Positions 27,732 to 36,446 of a stretch of 64,000 nt of DNA are shown here, one piece after another (position 1 is the stretch's first letter; each line of letters starts with the position of its first letter). The stretch is from Vibrio ishigakensis (GTDB lineage: Bacteria; Pseudomonadota; Gammaproteobacteria; Enterobacterales; Vibrionaceae), in NCBI RefSeq assembly GCF_024347675.1, contig NZ_AP024882.1:620001-684000 (forward strand), given 5' to 3'. The notes below the pieces were generated by a model. That model saw only the letters and a program-made list of their open reading frames with translations, searched no databases and was not told the origin of the DNA. The position numbers and the translations under genes are program-made.

Positions 27732-27762
27732 AAAACCCCGAGAATAATAAGCTCGGGGTTTT
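27732..27762 (+). terminator. terminator after the GNAT gene
   Basis: AAAACCCCGAG and CTCGGGGTTTT form an 11-bp perfect stem around a 9-base loop, with the T-run inside the 3' arm. Confidence 0.88.
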
Positions 27763-27806
27763 CCGTCTTTATCCTGCTGTTAGGTCAATTCAATAGGATC
27801 TCCTCT

Positions 27807-28466
27807 ATGTCTAGCAAAGTTTCTGATAACGCGATCATCCGTAAGGTATTCAATGACCTAGAGTCTCATTACGGTTATTTTATCTGGTGGCCAAGCGATG
27901 ATGCCTATCAGATCATGCTGGGGGCTATACTGGTTCAGAACACCAACTGGAACAATGCTCAGAAGGCGATAGACAACCTAGGTGAGCGACTTAATCCTAG
28001 GTCAATATCTGCGATGAATTTAGATGAGTTGGCACCCCTGATTCGTCCTAGTGGCTACTACAACCAGAAAGCTATCAAGATAAAAGCCCTCACTGCATGG
28101 TATGCACAATACCGCTTTGATATTGAATTAGTGCGCGCACAAGAATTCGATAGACTTCGCAGTGAACTGCTGGCGATTAAAGGTGTGGGTGGTGAAACTG
28201 CAGATGTAATTTTGACCTATGCCATCGGCAAGGCCTCGTTCGTCATTGATGCCTACGCAAGGCGGATCTTCTCTCGCTTTGGTCTCACGGTTCCGAAGAG
28301 CTATGAGTCATTCAGGGATATGATGCAACAAGCCATTGCGTCCGATACCAAGATCTACGCCTACTATCATGGCTTGATGGTGGAGCATGGGCAGAGGTTT
28401 TGTAAAAAGCGTCCAATGTGCGAAGAGTGTCCCTTATTCTTTGAGTGTAAGAAGCTCGGCATTTAA
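27807..28466 (+). CDS. endonuclease III-like DNA glycosylase (HhH-GPD, 4Fe-4S)
   Basis: A 219-residue base-excision repair glycosylase relative. The helix-hairpin-helix is LLAIKGVGGETADVILTYA (121-139), the catalytic Asp is D148 (SFVIDAYARR), and four Cys near the C-terminus (CKKRPMCEECPLFFEC) form the 4Fe-4S loop with spacing C-x5-C-x2-C-x5-C. The position of the Schiff-base Lys of E. coli Nth is Glu (E130), so a monofunctional glycosylase without lyase activity is expected. This matches the MIG-like branch rather than Nth itself. Confidence 0.88.
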   Translation: MSSKVSDNAIIRKVFNDLESHYGYFIWWPSDDAYQIMLGAILVQNTNWNNAQKAIDNLGERLNPRSISAMNLDELAPLIRPSGYYNQKAIKIKALTAWYAQYRFDIELVRAQEFDRLRSELLAIKGVGGETADVILTYAIGKASFVIDAYARRIFSRFGLTVPKSYESFRDMMQQAIASDTKIYAYYHGLMVEHGQRFCKKRPMCEECPLFFECKKLGI

Positions 28467-28585
28467 ATATTGATCTGGATGAATATAACTCCAATAACTT
28501 CAGACCTTTGATCACAGAAATGATTTTAAATCAGTCAGTTACTTAGTCAGTGCGCTAATTTATTCCTAATTCCACTTTGTTGAAT

Positions 28586-28984
28586 ATGAGGGCATTTGTG
28601 CTAAATAATCAAGATTTTGGCATTCAGGGGAATCGGTTTTATTTCAAGTCTGACGATTACAAACTCGATAGAATAAGAAGTGCCCGAGCTAGAGAAAATT
28701 CATATCAAAGTCAGTTAGTTAGGGTTCTAGTTATTGGGGCTTTATTTTCCAGCATTGTTTGGGTTATCTGCCCTGGTGGTTTCGCTACCATACTTGCGCC
28801 AGTTGCTATGCTTGTTGGCGTTATCTTTGCCCTATTTACCGCCAAAAGGTACGAATTTCAGGTCAAATTCGCACATATCGATGAGACTGGAGAGCAGTGG
28901 GTATCCGTAGCTAAGTCCAACAAACAGGCTGATATGGCCCTATTTGAGCAACAAGTCGATTTGCTCAAGGCCTCAATAAGCTGA
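28586..28984 (+). CDS. hypothetical membrane protein, 132 aa
   Basis: The ATG at 28586 gives 132 residues: a polar N-terminus (about 1-45), two adjacent hydrophobic segments (about 46-65 and 69-87), then a cytosolic domain with VKFAHIDETGEQWVSVAKSNKQADMALFEQQVDLLKASI. The layout resembles DUF6232-type proteins, but I cannot confirm that. An in-frame TTG nine bases earlier is possible. No obvious operon partner. Confidence 0.6.
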   Translation: MRAFVLNNQDFGIQGNRFYFKSDDYKLDRIRSARARENSYQSQLVRVLVIGALFSSIVWVICPGGFATILAPVAMLVGVIFALFTAKRYEFQVKFAHIDETGEQWVSVAKSNKQADMALFEQQVDLLKASIS

Positions 28985-29120
28985 CAGTTTAGTATTCAAT
29001 TAGGGGCACTTAGTTCCCCTTAATTGATACCCCCTTCACATTCTTCCTAGATCCAGTCTCGATCCCGATCACACATTCAATCTTTGAATATTTCTAATTT
29101 CTGAATCATAGTTAATATCT

Positions 29121-29138
29121 CATCGAAACGTATCGATG
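29121..29138. promoter_or_regulatory. RbsR-type operator upstream of rbsD
   Basis: CATCGAAACGTATCGATG is an 18-bp near-perfect palindrome with the AACG core expected for LacI-family proteins, and it resembles the E. coli RbsR site (GCGAAACGTTTCGC). It lies 58 bp before the rbsD start, over the likely promoter. The 211-bp gap before rbsD also holds an imperfect hairpin at 28998-29025. Confidence 0.75.
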
Positions 29139-29195
29139 TGTATTTCTCGACGTTAACAAAATATAAAAAGTAGCGTTAAGCAAAAGGTCTCTGAC

Positions 29196-29615
29196 ATGAA
29201 AAAAAGCACCCTAATCAACTCAGAAATATCCTATCTGGTTGCAACCCTTGGCCACACAGATGAAATAACCGTGTGCGATGCAGGTTTGCCTATCCCAGAT
29301 GAGGTGCAACGCATTGATCTTGCGCTGACCCATGGCGTGCCGTCTTTTATCGACACGGTAAAGGTGATCCTGACTGAGTCTCAGATCGAGGGCGTGGTTA
29401 TCGCTGAAGAATTCAAAACTGTGAGCCCAGAGCTTCATGATGCACTGCTTGATGAGCTTAATACTGAAGAGTCACGCTGTGGCAAGCAGATTGGCATTCA
29501 GTATGTGTCTCATGAGGAGTTCAAGGCGAAGACACGTGAGAGCCGTGCTGTAGTTAGAACCGGTGAGTGCACTCCATACGCAAACGTGATCTTTCAAGCT
29601 GGCGTGGTTTTTTAA
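29196..29615 (+). CDS. rbsD: D-ribose pyranase
   Basis: Interconverts pyranose and furanose forms of D-ribose so that the kinase can use it. The 139-residue protein shows the family features MKKSTLINSEISYLVATLGHTDEITVCDAGLPIP, with the catalytic His near residue 20, and the terminal TGECTPYANVIFQAGVVF. It is first in the rbsDACBKR operon, 18 bases before rbsA, with AAAGGTCT as ribosome binding site. Confidence 0.96.
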   Translation: MKKSTLINSEISYLVATLGHTDEITVCDAGLPIPDEVQRIDLALTHGVPSFIDTVKVILTESQIEGVVIAEEFKTVSPELHDALLDELNTEESRCGKQIGIQYVSHEEFKAKTRESRAVVRTGECTPYANVIFQAGVVF

Positions 29616-29633
29616 CCCATTAGAGGAATTGGT

Positions 29634-31139
29634 ATGACACAAGCCATTCTACAACTCGCAGAGATTGAAAAGGCATTCCCTGGCGTTAAGGCGCTAGATA
29701 AAGCCAGCCTCAATGTCTACCCGGGCCGTGTTATGGCCCTGATGGGAGAAAACGGCGCCGGTAAATCGACCCTGATGAAGGTGCTGACCGGCATCTACAC
29801 CATGGATAGCGGCTCTATTTTCTATCAAAATGCCCCCGTTGCCTTTAAAGGTCCTCGCGATTCGCAAGAGGCAGGCATCAGCATTATCCACCAAGAGCTA
29901 AACCTGATTCCTGAGTTGACCATCGCCGAGAATATCTTCCTTGGCCGTGAGTTCACTTCAAAATTTGGTCGCATTCAGTGGGACCAAATGTATCAAGAGG
30001 CCGACCGCCTACTTGCCCGTCTCAATGTGAAGCACAGCTCAAAGACATTGCTTGGAGCATTAAGCCTTGGTGAGCAACAGATGGTGGAGATCGCTAAAGC
30101 GTTGTCGTTTGATTCCAAGGTCATCATCATGGATGAGCCAACCGATGCGCTGACTGACACCGAGACTGAATCTCTATTTTCTGTAATCCGTGAGCTACGT
30201 GAGCAGGGCTGCGGCATTGTTTATATTTCGCACCGTCTTAAAGAGATCTTCGAGATCTGTGATGACATTACTGTGCTTCGTGATGGCAAGTTTATTGGTC
30301 AGTGTCAGGTTTCTGAGACCGATGAAGATGGCCTTATCGAGATGATGGTAGGTCGTAAGCTAGACGAACAATATCCTCGAATCGATGTGCGTCATGGTGA
30401 CCTTTGCCTCGAAGTAAAAGGGCTTACCGGCTCTGGCGTACATGATATCAGCTTCAACCTAAAGCGTGGTGAAATCCTTGGCGTATCCGGCCTAATGGGC
30501 GCAGGACGTACTGAGCTGATGAAGGTTATCTATGGCGCCTTGCCGAGCGAGCGTGGTGTTATCAACCTAGACAATCGCACGATCAATCCAGTCAGCCCAC
30601 AAGATGGCCTTGCCAATGGTATCGCTTATATCTCGGAAGACCGTAAGGGTGATGGATTGGTGCTTGGCCTTTCAGTGAAAGAGAACATGTCTCTTTGTTC
30701 ACTAGATAAGCTCACTAAAGGTGGTCGTATTCAACACGGCGAAGAGGTGATAGCGGTTGAAGACTTCATCAGACTTTTCAATATCAAGACCCCGACCCGA
30801 GACCAGATCATTGGCAACCTATCAGGTGGTAACCAGCAAAAAGTGGCTATCGCTAAGGGCCTAATGACCAAACCTAAAGTGCTTATCCTCGATGAGCCGA
30901 CCCGTGGTGTAGACGTGGGTGCGAAGAAAGAGATCTATCAGCTAATTAACAAGTTCAAAGCCGATGGCATGAGCATCATCTTGGTTTCATCTGAGATGCC
31001 AGAAGTGCTTGGCATGAGCGACCGCATCATAGTGATGCATGAAGGTCGAATTAGCGGTGAATTCGATGCCAAACAGGCAGACCAAGAGAAATTAATGGCA
31101 TGCGCCGTTGGCAAGAGTATTAATGAGGTAGCAGCATGA
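29634..31139 (+). CDS. rbsA: ribose ABC transporter ATP-binding protein
   Basis: The 501-residue double ATPase of the ribose importer. The first half has Walker [10 protein letters not shown], signature [13 protein letters not shown] and Walker [13 protein letters not shown]. The second half has a degenerate Walker A ([14 protein letters not shown]) and a signature [15 protein letters not shown] with [16 protein letters not shown], the usual CUT2-family arrangement. Its stop overlaps rbsC (ATGA). Confidence 0.97.
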   Translation: MTQAILQLAEIEKAFPGVKALDKASLNVYPGRVMALMGENGAGKSTLMKVLTGIYTMDSGSIFYQNAPVAFKGPRDSQEAGISIIHQELNLIPELTIAENIFLGREFTSKFGRIQWDQMYQEADRLLARLNVKHSSKTLLGALSLGEQQMVEIAKALSFDSKVIIMDEPTDALTDTETESLFSVIRELREQGCGIVYISHRLKEIFEICDDITVLRDGKFIGQCQVSETDEDGLIEMMVGRKLDEQYPRIDVRHGDLCLEVKGLTGSGVHDISFNLKRGEILGVSGLMGAGRTELMKVIYGALPSERGVINLDNRTINPVSPQDGLANGIAYISEDRKGDGLVLGLSVKENMSLCSLDKLTKGGRIQHGEEVIAVEDFIRLFNIKTPTRDQIIGNLSGGNQQKVAIAKGLMTKPKVLILDEPTRGVDVGAKKEIYQLINKFKADGMSIILVSSEMPEVLGMSDRIIVMHEGRISGEFDAKQADQEKLMACAVGKSINEVAA

Positions 31140-32125
31140 GCAGCAAGGCTATGAGCAAATCAACAACTGAAATGGACAGCAGCAAAAAGCTGTTTAGCAA
31201 AGAGTGGTTAATCGAGCAGAAGTCTCTGATTGCACTGCTATTTTTGATTGTCGTGGTGTCGTTTTTGAACCCGAACTTTTTCACCGTAGACAACATCCTT
31301 AACATCCTTCGCCAGACCTCAGTGAATGCGATTATCGCGGTAGGTATGACGCTGGTTATCCTAACCGCAGGTATCGACCTTTCGGTCGGCTCAGTGCTTG
31401 CCCTGTGTGGCGCATTTGCTGCCAGCATGATAGCCCTTGAGGTGCCGGTGCTGATTGCAGTTCCGACTGCTCTGTTTGCCGGTGCAGCTTTGGGTGCTAT
31501 CAGTGGCATTATCATTGCCAAAGGTAAGGTGCAGGCTTTTATCGCAACCCTAGTGACCATGACACTGCTTCGCGGCGTGACCATGGTGTACACAGACGGC
31601 CGTCCTATCTCTACTGGCTTTACCGAGACTGCTGACGCATTTGCATGGTTTGGTACTGGCTACGCTCTAGGCATCCCAGTTCCTGTTTGGCTAATGGTTA
31701 TCGTATTTGCATCGGCTTGGTATCTACTAAACCACACCCGCTTTGGTCGCTATGTTTACGCTCTGGGTGGTAATGAATCAGCAACTCGCCTTTCAGGTAT
31801 TAACGTAGACCGCGTGAAGATCGGCGTATACGCCATCTGCGGTATGTTGGCTGCCCTTGCTGGCATTATCGTTACCTCTCGCTTGTCTTCGGCTCAGCCA
31901 ACCGCTGGTATGGGTTATGAGCTAGACGCGATTGCAGCGGTTGTATTGGGTGGTACTAGTTTGATGGGCGGTAAGGGTCGCATCATGGGAACCCTGATCG
32001 GTGCGCTTATTATCGGCTTCCTCAACAACGCCCTAAACCTACTCGACGTATCTTCTTACTACCAGATGATTGCTAAAGCTGTCGTGATCCTTCTGGCAGT
32101 GATGGTAGACAATAAAAATAAATAA
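31136..32125 (+). CDS. rbsC: ribose ABC transporter permease
   Basis: Inner-membrane channel subunit of the CUT2 ribose importer, 329 residues with about ten hydrophobic segments. Family stretches include [33 protein letters not shown] and [21 protein letters not shown]. Translation is coupled to rbsA by overlap. A perfect hairpin separates it from rbsB. Confidence 0.97.
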   Translation: MSSKAMSKSTTEMDSSKKLFSKEWLIEQKSLIALLFLIVVVSFLNPNFFTVDNILNILRQTSVNAIIAVGMTLVILTAGIDLSVGSVLALCGAFAASMIALEVPVLIAVPTALFAGAALGAISGIIIAKGKVQAFIATLVTMTLLRGVTMVYTDGRPISTGFTETADAFAWFGTGYALGIPVPVWLMVIVFASAWYLLNHTRFGRYVYALGGNESATRLSGINVDRVKIGVYAICGMLAALAGIIVTSRLSSAQPTAGMGYELDAIAAVVLGGTSLMGGKGRIMGTLIGALIIGFLNNALNLLDVSSYYQMIAKAVVILLAVMVDNKNK

Positions 32126-32155
32126 TCTCATTTGGTAAACAAACCTAAAGGAATG

Positions 32156-32183
32156 CCAACTGACTGGCTTGCTAGTCAGTTGG
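32156..32183 (+). other. intercistronic hairpin before rbsB
   Basis: CCAACTGACT and AGTCAGTTGG form a 10-bp perfect stem with an 8-base loop in the rbsC-rbsB gap. There is no T-run, so it is probably an RNA processing or protection element that allows more rbsB than rbsA/rbsC mRNA. Confidence 0.6.
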
Positions 32184-32211
32184 AAACCTCTCCCTACACA
32201 AGGAAATTACA

Positions 32212-33093
32212 ATGAAAAAACTAACTACTTTGATCTCCGCGGCTCTGCTTTCATCGACTATGTCTGTGGCAGCGCAAGCTCAAGACACTATGGCGATCGT
32301 TGTTTCAACCCTAAACAACCCGTTCTTTGTCACCATGAAAGACGGTGCTGAGGCGAAAGCAAAAGAGTTAGGCTACAACCTGATCGTTCTTGATTCGCAA
32401 AACGACCCAAGCAAAGAGCTTTCTAACGTGGAAGACCTGACTGTGCGTGGCGTTAAAGCGATTCTGATCAACCCAACAGACTCAGACGCGGTATCGAACG
32501 CTATCCGTATGGCTAACCGTTCTAACATCCCTGTACTGACTCTTGACCGTGGTGCAAGCCGTGGTGAGGTAGTAAGCCACATCGCATCAGACAACGTTGC
32601 TGGTGGTGAGATGGCTGGTAAGTTCATCATGGAGAAAGTAGGTGAGACAGCAAAAGTAATCCAACTTGAGGGTATTGCGGGTACTTCTGCTGCACGTGAG
32701 CGTGGTGAAGGCTTCATGAAGTCTGTTAAAGAAAGCAAGATGCAAGTGCTAGCGAGCCAGCCTGCTGACTTTGACCGCACTAAGGGCCTAAACGTAATGG
32801 AGAACCTACTAGCAGCAAACTCTGACGTTCAAGCGGTATTTGCTCAGAACGATGAGATGGCGCTGGGTGCACTTCGCGCAGTTCAAGCATCTGGTAAAGA
32901 CGTAATGATCGTGGGCTTTGACGGCACAGATGATGGTATCGCAGCGGTTAATCGTGGCCTACTTTCTGCAACTATCGCACAGCAACCAGACATGATCGGT
33001 GCTTTGGGTGTTGAGACTGCAGACAAGATGCTGAAAGGCGAGCAAGTTGAAGAGTACATTCCAGTACCTCTAAAAGTGGTTACTAAGCAGTAA
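32212..33093 (+). CDS. rbsB: ribose-binding periplasmic protein
   Basis: The 293-residue periplasmic receptor for ribose uptake, and in enterics also chemotaxis. A signal peptide runs to AQA (about residue 23). The type I binding-protein fold is seen in [69 protein letters not shown] and [14 protein letters not shown]. It is bracketed by two hairpins, which fits the high expression expected for a binding protein. Confidence 0.97.
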   Translation: MKKLTTLISAALLSSTMSVAAQAQDTMAIVVSTLNNPFFVTMKDGAEAKAKELGYNLIVLDSQNDPSKELSNVEDLTVRGVKAILINPTDSDAVSNAIRMANRSNIPVLTLDRGASRGEVVSHIASDNVAGGEMAGKFIMEKVGETAKVIQLEGIAGTSAARERGEGFMKSVKESKMQVLASQPADFDRTKGLNVMENLLAANSDVQAVFAQNDEMALGALRAVQASGKDVMIVGFDGTDDGIAAVNRGLLSATIAQQPDMIGALGVETADKMLKGEQVEEYIPVPLKVVTKQ

Positions 33094-33102
33094 TTACCTT
33101 AT

Positions 33103-33128
33103 TTGCCCCCTCTCTGGTGAGGGGGCAA
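33103..33128 (+). other. GC-rich hairpin after rbsB
   Basis: TTGCCCCCTC and GAGGGGGCAA form a 10-bp perfect stem with a 6-base loop, 9 bases after the rbsB stop. No T-run follows, so it is likelier a 3' stabiliser or partial attenuator than a full terminator, since rbsK and rbsR follow in the same direction. Confidence 0.65.
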
Positions 33129-33195
33129 GATATGTCTGGGTTCTTATCAAAGTGCCCATACCTATCTTTATCACCCCATTTCCAGAGGGCAACCA

Positions 33196-34110
33196 ATGAG
33201 CAAACTAGTCGTTTTGGGCAGCGTGAACGCTGACCATGTGTTGCAGGTTCCATCTTTTCCTCGTCCGGGAGAGACACTACACGGTCGCAACTATCAGGTG
33301 ATCCCTGGTGGTAAGGGCGCAAACCAAGCGGTTGCCGCAGCAAGATTGAACGCAGACGTTGGCTTCATCGCTAGCGTGGGCAGTGACGCCTTTGGTATCA
33401 ATATCATCGAAGACTTTAAGGGCGATGGTATCGATACATCAGGCGTAAAAATTGTAGAGGGACGCCCAACCGGCATCGCCATGATTCAGGTAGCAGACAG
33501 TGGCGAGAACAGCATCTGTATTTCAGCTGAGGCAAACGCAGACCTAACCGCTGACGCTATTACGGATGACCTGGAAGCCATTGCCAGCGCTGAGTACCTT
33601 CTCACACAACTTGAAACACCTTTGTGTGGCATTCAAAAAGCAGCTCAGCATGCCAAAGAAAACGGCACTCAGGTTATCCTAAACCCAGCGCCAGCCTGTG
33701 AGCTCTCCGATGAACTGCTTGCGCTGGTGGATATGATCACTCCAAACGAAACCGAAGCAGAAGTGCTGACGGGTATTGCAGTTACTGACCAACAAACGGC
33801 ACAATTAGCCGCGGATAAGCTCCATCAAAAGGGCATTCGCACCGTGATGATTACTCTTGGCGCGAAAGGCGTGTGGGTAAGTGAGAACGGTGAAGGTCGC
33901 ATCGTTGAAGGCTTTAGAGTCGAAGCGACAGATACTACGGCAGCGGGTGACACCTTTAATGGTGCGCTCGTGACTGGGCTTATCGAGGGTAAGGAATTGC
34001 AACAGGCGATCATCTTTGCCCATGCGGCTGCTGCGATTTCTGTTACCCGATTTGGTGCGCAGACATCCATCCCAAGCCGCGATGAAGTAGATGCATTTTT
34101 AGAAAAATAA
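33196..34110 (+). CDS. rbsK: ribokinase
   Basis: Phosphorylates D-ribose to ribose-5-phosphate. The 304-residue PfkB-family protein has the substrate motif RPGETLHGRNYQVIPGGKGANQAVAA near the N-terminus and the catalytic DTTAAGDTFNGALV (anion hole and base) near residue 250. It has AGAGGG upstream. Confidence 0.97.
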   Translation: MSKLVVLGSVNADHVLQVPSFPRPGETLHGRNYQVIPGGKGANQAVAAARLNADVGFIASVGSDAFGINIIEDFKGDGIDTSGVKIVEGRPTGIAMIQVADSGENSICISAEANADLTADAITDDLEAIASAEYLLTQLETPLCGIQKAAQHAKENGTQVILNPAPACELSDELLALVDMITPNETEAEVLTGIAVTDQQTAQLAADKLHQKGIRTVMITLGAKGVWVSENGEGRIVEGFRVEATDTTAAGDTFNGALVTGLIEGKELQQAIIFAHAAAAISVTRFGAQTSIPSRDEVDAFLEK

Positions 34111-34119
34111 GGGATACAT

Positions 34120-35121
34120 ATGGCGACAATGAAAGACATAGCTAAGCTGGCAGGGGTTTCTTCCTCAACGGTTAGCCATGTGATTAACAAGAGTCGCTAT
34201 GTGAGCGAAGAGATCTCTGAGCGCGTCAACAAGGCAGCTAAAGAGCTGAATTACTTTCCATCTGCGCTGGCGCGAAGCCTGAAAACCAACCGCACCAATA
34301 CCATAGGTATGTTGGTGACTAACAGCACCAATCCCTTCTTTGGTGAAGTGGTAAAAGGGGTAGAGCGCCACTGCTACCAGCGTGGCTACAACCTTATCCT
34401 GTGTAACACTGAGGGCGACCAAGCGCGAATGCGAGACTCCATCGAGACCTTGATGCAAAAGCGTGTGGATGGCCTTATCTTAATGTGCCCATCCCTCGAG
34501 GGTGAGAAGCTAGAGGTGTTCGACAAATACCCGAGCATCCCTCTGGTAGTAATGGACTGGGGCTCGGTCAGCTTCGAAAGTGACAAGATCCAAGACAACT
34601 CGCTGCAGGGTGGCTATATCGCTACCAAGCACTTGCTTGATTGTGGGCACAAGGATATTGGCTGTATTACTGGTCCTTTGTCTAAGCATCAGGCTCAGAT
34701 GCGTTTGGATGGTTTTAAGCAGGCTCTGAACGAGTTTGATATCGACTTAAATCAAGAGTGGATAGAAGAGGGTAACTTTGAGTGCGAGGGCGGATTCGAG
34801 GCCCTTGAGCGATTGATTGCTAAGGGTGAACTGCCAAGTGCTTTGTTTGTCTGCAATGACATGATGGCTATGGGTGCGCTCAATGCCGCCGCCAAACACG
34901 GTATTAAGATCCCACAAGATCTATCGGTCATTGGATACGATGATCTGCACATCTCCAAGTTTATGACTCCGGCACTCACTACAATCCATCAGCCTAAGTT
35001 CCGACTGGGTAAAGCCGCTGTGGATGCGGTTTTGAATAAACTACAGAGCCAAGATAGCGAACATCAGATAGTGCAGCTAGAGCCTAAACTGGTGGAGCGC
35101 GATACTGTTAGACCGCTTTGA
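34120..35121 (+). CDS. rbsR: ribose operon repressor, LacI family
   Basis: A 333-residue repressor whose DNA-binding domain is MATMKDIAKLAGVSSSTVSHVINKSRYVSEEISERV and whose sugar-binding domain (about 60-333) resembles RbsB. It lies 9 bases after rbsK, as in E. coli, and should bind the palindrome at 29121-29138, with ribose as inducer. Confidence 0.95.
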   Translation: MATMKDIAKLAGVSSSTVSHVINKSRYVSEEISERVNKAAKELNYFPSALARSLKTNRTNTIGMLVTNSTNPFFGEVVKGVERHCYQRGYNLILCNTEGDQARMRDSIETLMQKRVDGLILMCPSLEGEKLEVFDKYPSIPLVVMDWGSVSFESDKIQDNSLQGGYIATKHLLDCGHKDIGCITGPLSKHQAQMRLDGFKQALNEFDIDLNQEWIEEGNFECEGGFEALERLIAKGELPSALFVCNDMMAMGALNAAAKHGIKIPQDLSVIGYDDLHISKFMTPALTTIHQPKFRLGKAAVDAVLNKLQSQDSEHQIVQLEPKLVERDTVRPL

Positions 35122-35150
35122 GGGTAATGGCAGTTTAGGCTCGTCGCTAA

Positions 35151-35711
35151 CTAGTTGTTCAGTTCACGCAGTACTCGGCAAGGATTTCCGGCAGCTAGTA
35201 CATTCCCTGGGATGTCTTTGGTGACCACGGAGCCAGCACCGATCACTGTGTTGTCTCCGATGCTTACTCCTGGGCAGATGATTGCCCCGCCACCAATCCA
35301 TACATTGTGGCCAATCTTTATTGGCAGTCCAAACTCGACGCCTTCCTCGACGCGCTGTTTTACATCGAGAGGGTGACCGGCCGTGTATATCTGCACGTTA
35401 GGGGCGAGCATGACGTTGTCGCCGAATTCCACTGTATTTACGTCTAGCACAGTACAGTTATAGTTGGCGTAGAAGTTTTTCCCAAAAATGATGTTACTGC
35501 CATAGTCACAATAAAAGGGTGGATTGATCTGCGGTATGTCCACCCTGTTTGGTAACAAGCTCTCTATTGCTGATTTCCAAGTATCTGAGTGACGTGTGCT
35601 TTGGTTCAGTTTCATTAGGAGCTCACGGCATCGAGTGTGCTCCTCAAACAGCTCTTTGTCGGAAGCCAGATAGGCTTCACCGGCTAACATCTTTTCTTTT
35701 TCAGTTTTCAT
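35151..35711 (-). CDS. sugar O-acetyltransferase (maltose/galactoside acetyltransferase family)
   Basis: A 186-residue left-handed beta-helix acetyltransferase (LacA/Maa type): MKTEKEKMLAGEAYLASDKELFEEHTRCRELLMKLN at the N-terminus, then hexapeptide repeats with PPFYCDYGSNIIFGKNFYANYNCTVLD, the catalytic His in YTAGHPLDVKQR, and PIKIGHNVWIGGGAIICPGV. It acetylates sugars with acetyl-CoA, possibly for detoxification. It is the last gene of a three-gene leftward operon, with a 2-base gap after the VOC gene. Confidence 0.93.
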   Translation of the reverse strand: MKTEKEKMLAGEAYLASDKELFEEHTRCRELLMKLNQSTRHSDTWKSAIESLLPNRVDIPQINPPFYCDYGSNIIFGKNFYANYNCTVLDVNTVEFGDNVMLAPNVQIYTAGHPLDVKQRVEEGVEFGLPIKIGHNVWIGGGAIICPGVSIGDNTVIGAGSVVTKDIPGNVLAAGNPCRVLRELNN

Positions 35712-35713
35712 AA

Positions 35714-36103
35714 TCAGGTCGTTATCTCAACTCGGTTGCCTTCAGGGTCTAAAATTTCACTCTCATAGTATCCGTCACCCGTCCATCGCGGTCCGCTGAT
35801 AACCTCAAACCCGTTAGAGGCGAAAGACTCAGTAAGCGCTTCAACCTTCTCGACACTACCCAGCGAAAACGCCACATGTGCCATGCCAGTGAACTGCTTT
35901 TGAACATCCTTGGGTAGCGTCTCAACCGAGTCCATTTTCATCAACTCGATACGAGCACCCTCAGAAAGAGACAAGAAGTAAGAAGAAAATCCCTTTTTTG
36001 GGTTTTCATATTTGTTATTGCTCTTGGCATTGAAGAAGGTCTCATAAAAGGACTTCATTTTCTCTAGGTCTTCACACCATATTGCTATGTGTTCAATCTT
36101 CAT
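35714..36103 (-). CDS. VOC-family (glyoxalase-like) protein
   Basis: A 129-residue protein of the vicinal oxygen chelate fold: MKIEHIAIWCEDLEKMKSFYETFF, then MAHVAFSLGSVEKVEALTE and a final GDGYYESEILDPEGNRVEI with the metal-ligand Glu. Such proteins act as glyoxalases, dioxygenases or resistance proteins; the substrate is not evident. Its start overlaps the stop of the small ORF upstream (ATGA). Confidence 0.88.
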   Translation of the reverse strand: MKIEHIAIWCEDLEKMKSFYETFFNAKSNNKYENPKKGFSSYFLSLSEGARIELMKMDSVETLPKDVQKQFTGMAHVAFSLGSVEKVEALTESFASNGFEVISGPRWTGDGYYESEILDPEGNRVEITT

Positions 36104-36279
36104 TTGTCCGCCTTGTCATTTGTCGTTTCATTCCAGTCATAGAGAGAAAGTAATGACTGGGTGTAAGCTATCATCTCCCGCTCCAATGTGGTTTTTGCGC
36201 TTTCACATCGGGATTGGTAGTAGTGGGTAATGGGTTTTGAGTTCAGGTTTAGAATAAAAGCCTTCATTGCTGTCAACAT
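36100..36279 (-). CDS. small hypothetical protein, 59 aa
   Basis: A short ORF with a strong ribosome binding site (GCGGAGG, 7 bases before the ATG at 36279) and an ATGA overlap with the VOC gene, which support real translation. The protein starts MLTAMKAFILNLNSKPITHYYQSRCESAK; it is helical, polar and has no membrane segment. I do not recognise a family. It may simply couple translation of the operon. Confidence 0.6.
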   Translation of the reverse strand: MLTAMKAFILNLNSKPITHYYQSRCESAKTTLEREMIAYTQSLLSLYDWNETTNDKADK

Positions 36280-36346
36280 GTCATAACCTCCGCTAGTTGG
36301 GTTTATTATCAATAAAATACGGAAATCAAAAACAGAGAATGGAAAT

Positions 36347-36428
36347 CTATAAATTTCCACATATTGCTGTTTTAATAAGGTTTTTAGCTTAAAATTGGCT
36401 CTGTACGGTTAAATGTGGAAATTTATAG
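36347..36428. promoter_or_regulatory. paired inverted operator between the acetyltransferase operon and the SgrR-like gene
   Basis: CTATAAATTTCCACAT (36347-36362) recurs as its exact reverse complement ATGTGGAAATTTATAG (36413-36428), 50 bp apart. The left copy also forms a local palindrome GGAAAT-CTATAA-ATTTCC. The right copy ends 5 bases before the ribosome binding site of the SgrR-like gene, a position suited to autorepression. The left copy faces the leftward operon. Confidence 0.65.
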
Positions 36429-36446
36429 TTACTGGGAGTGCCTATT

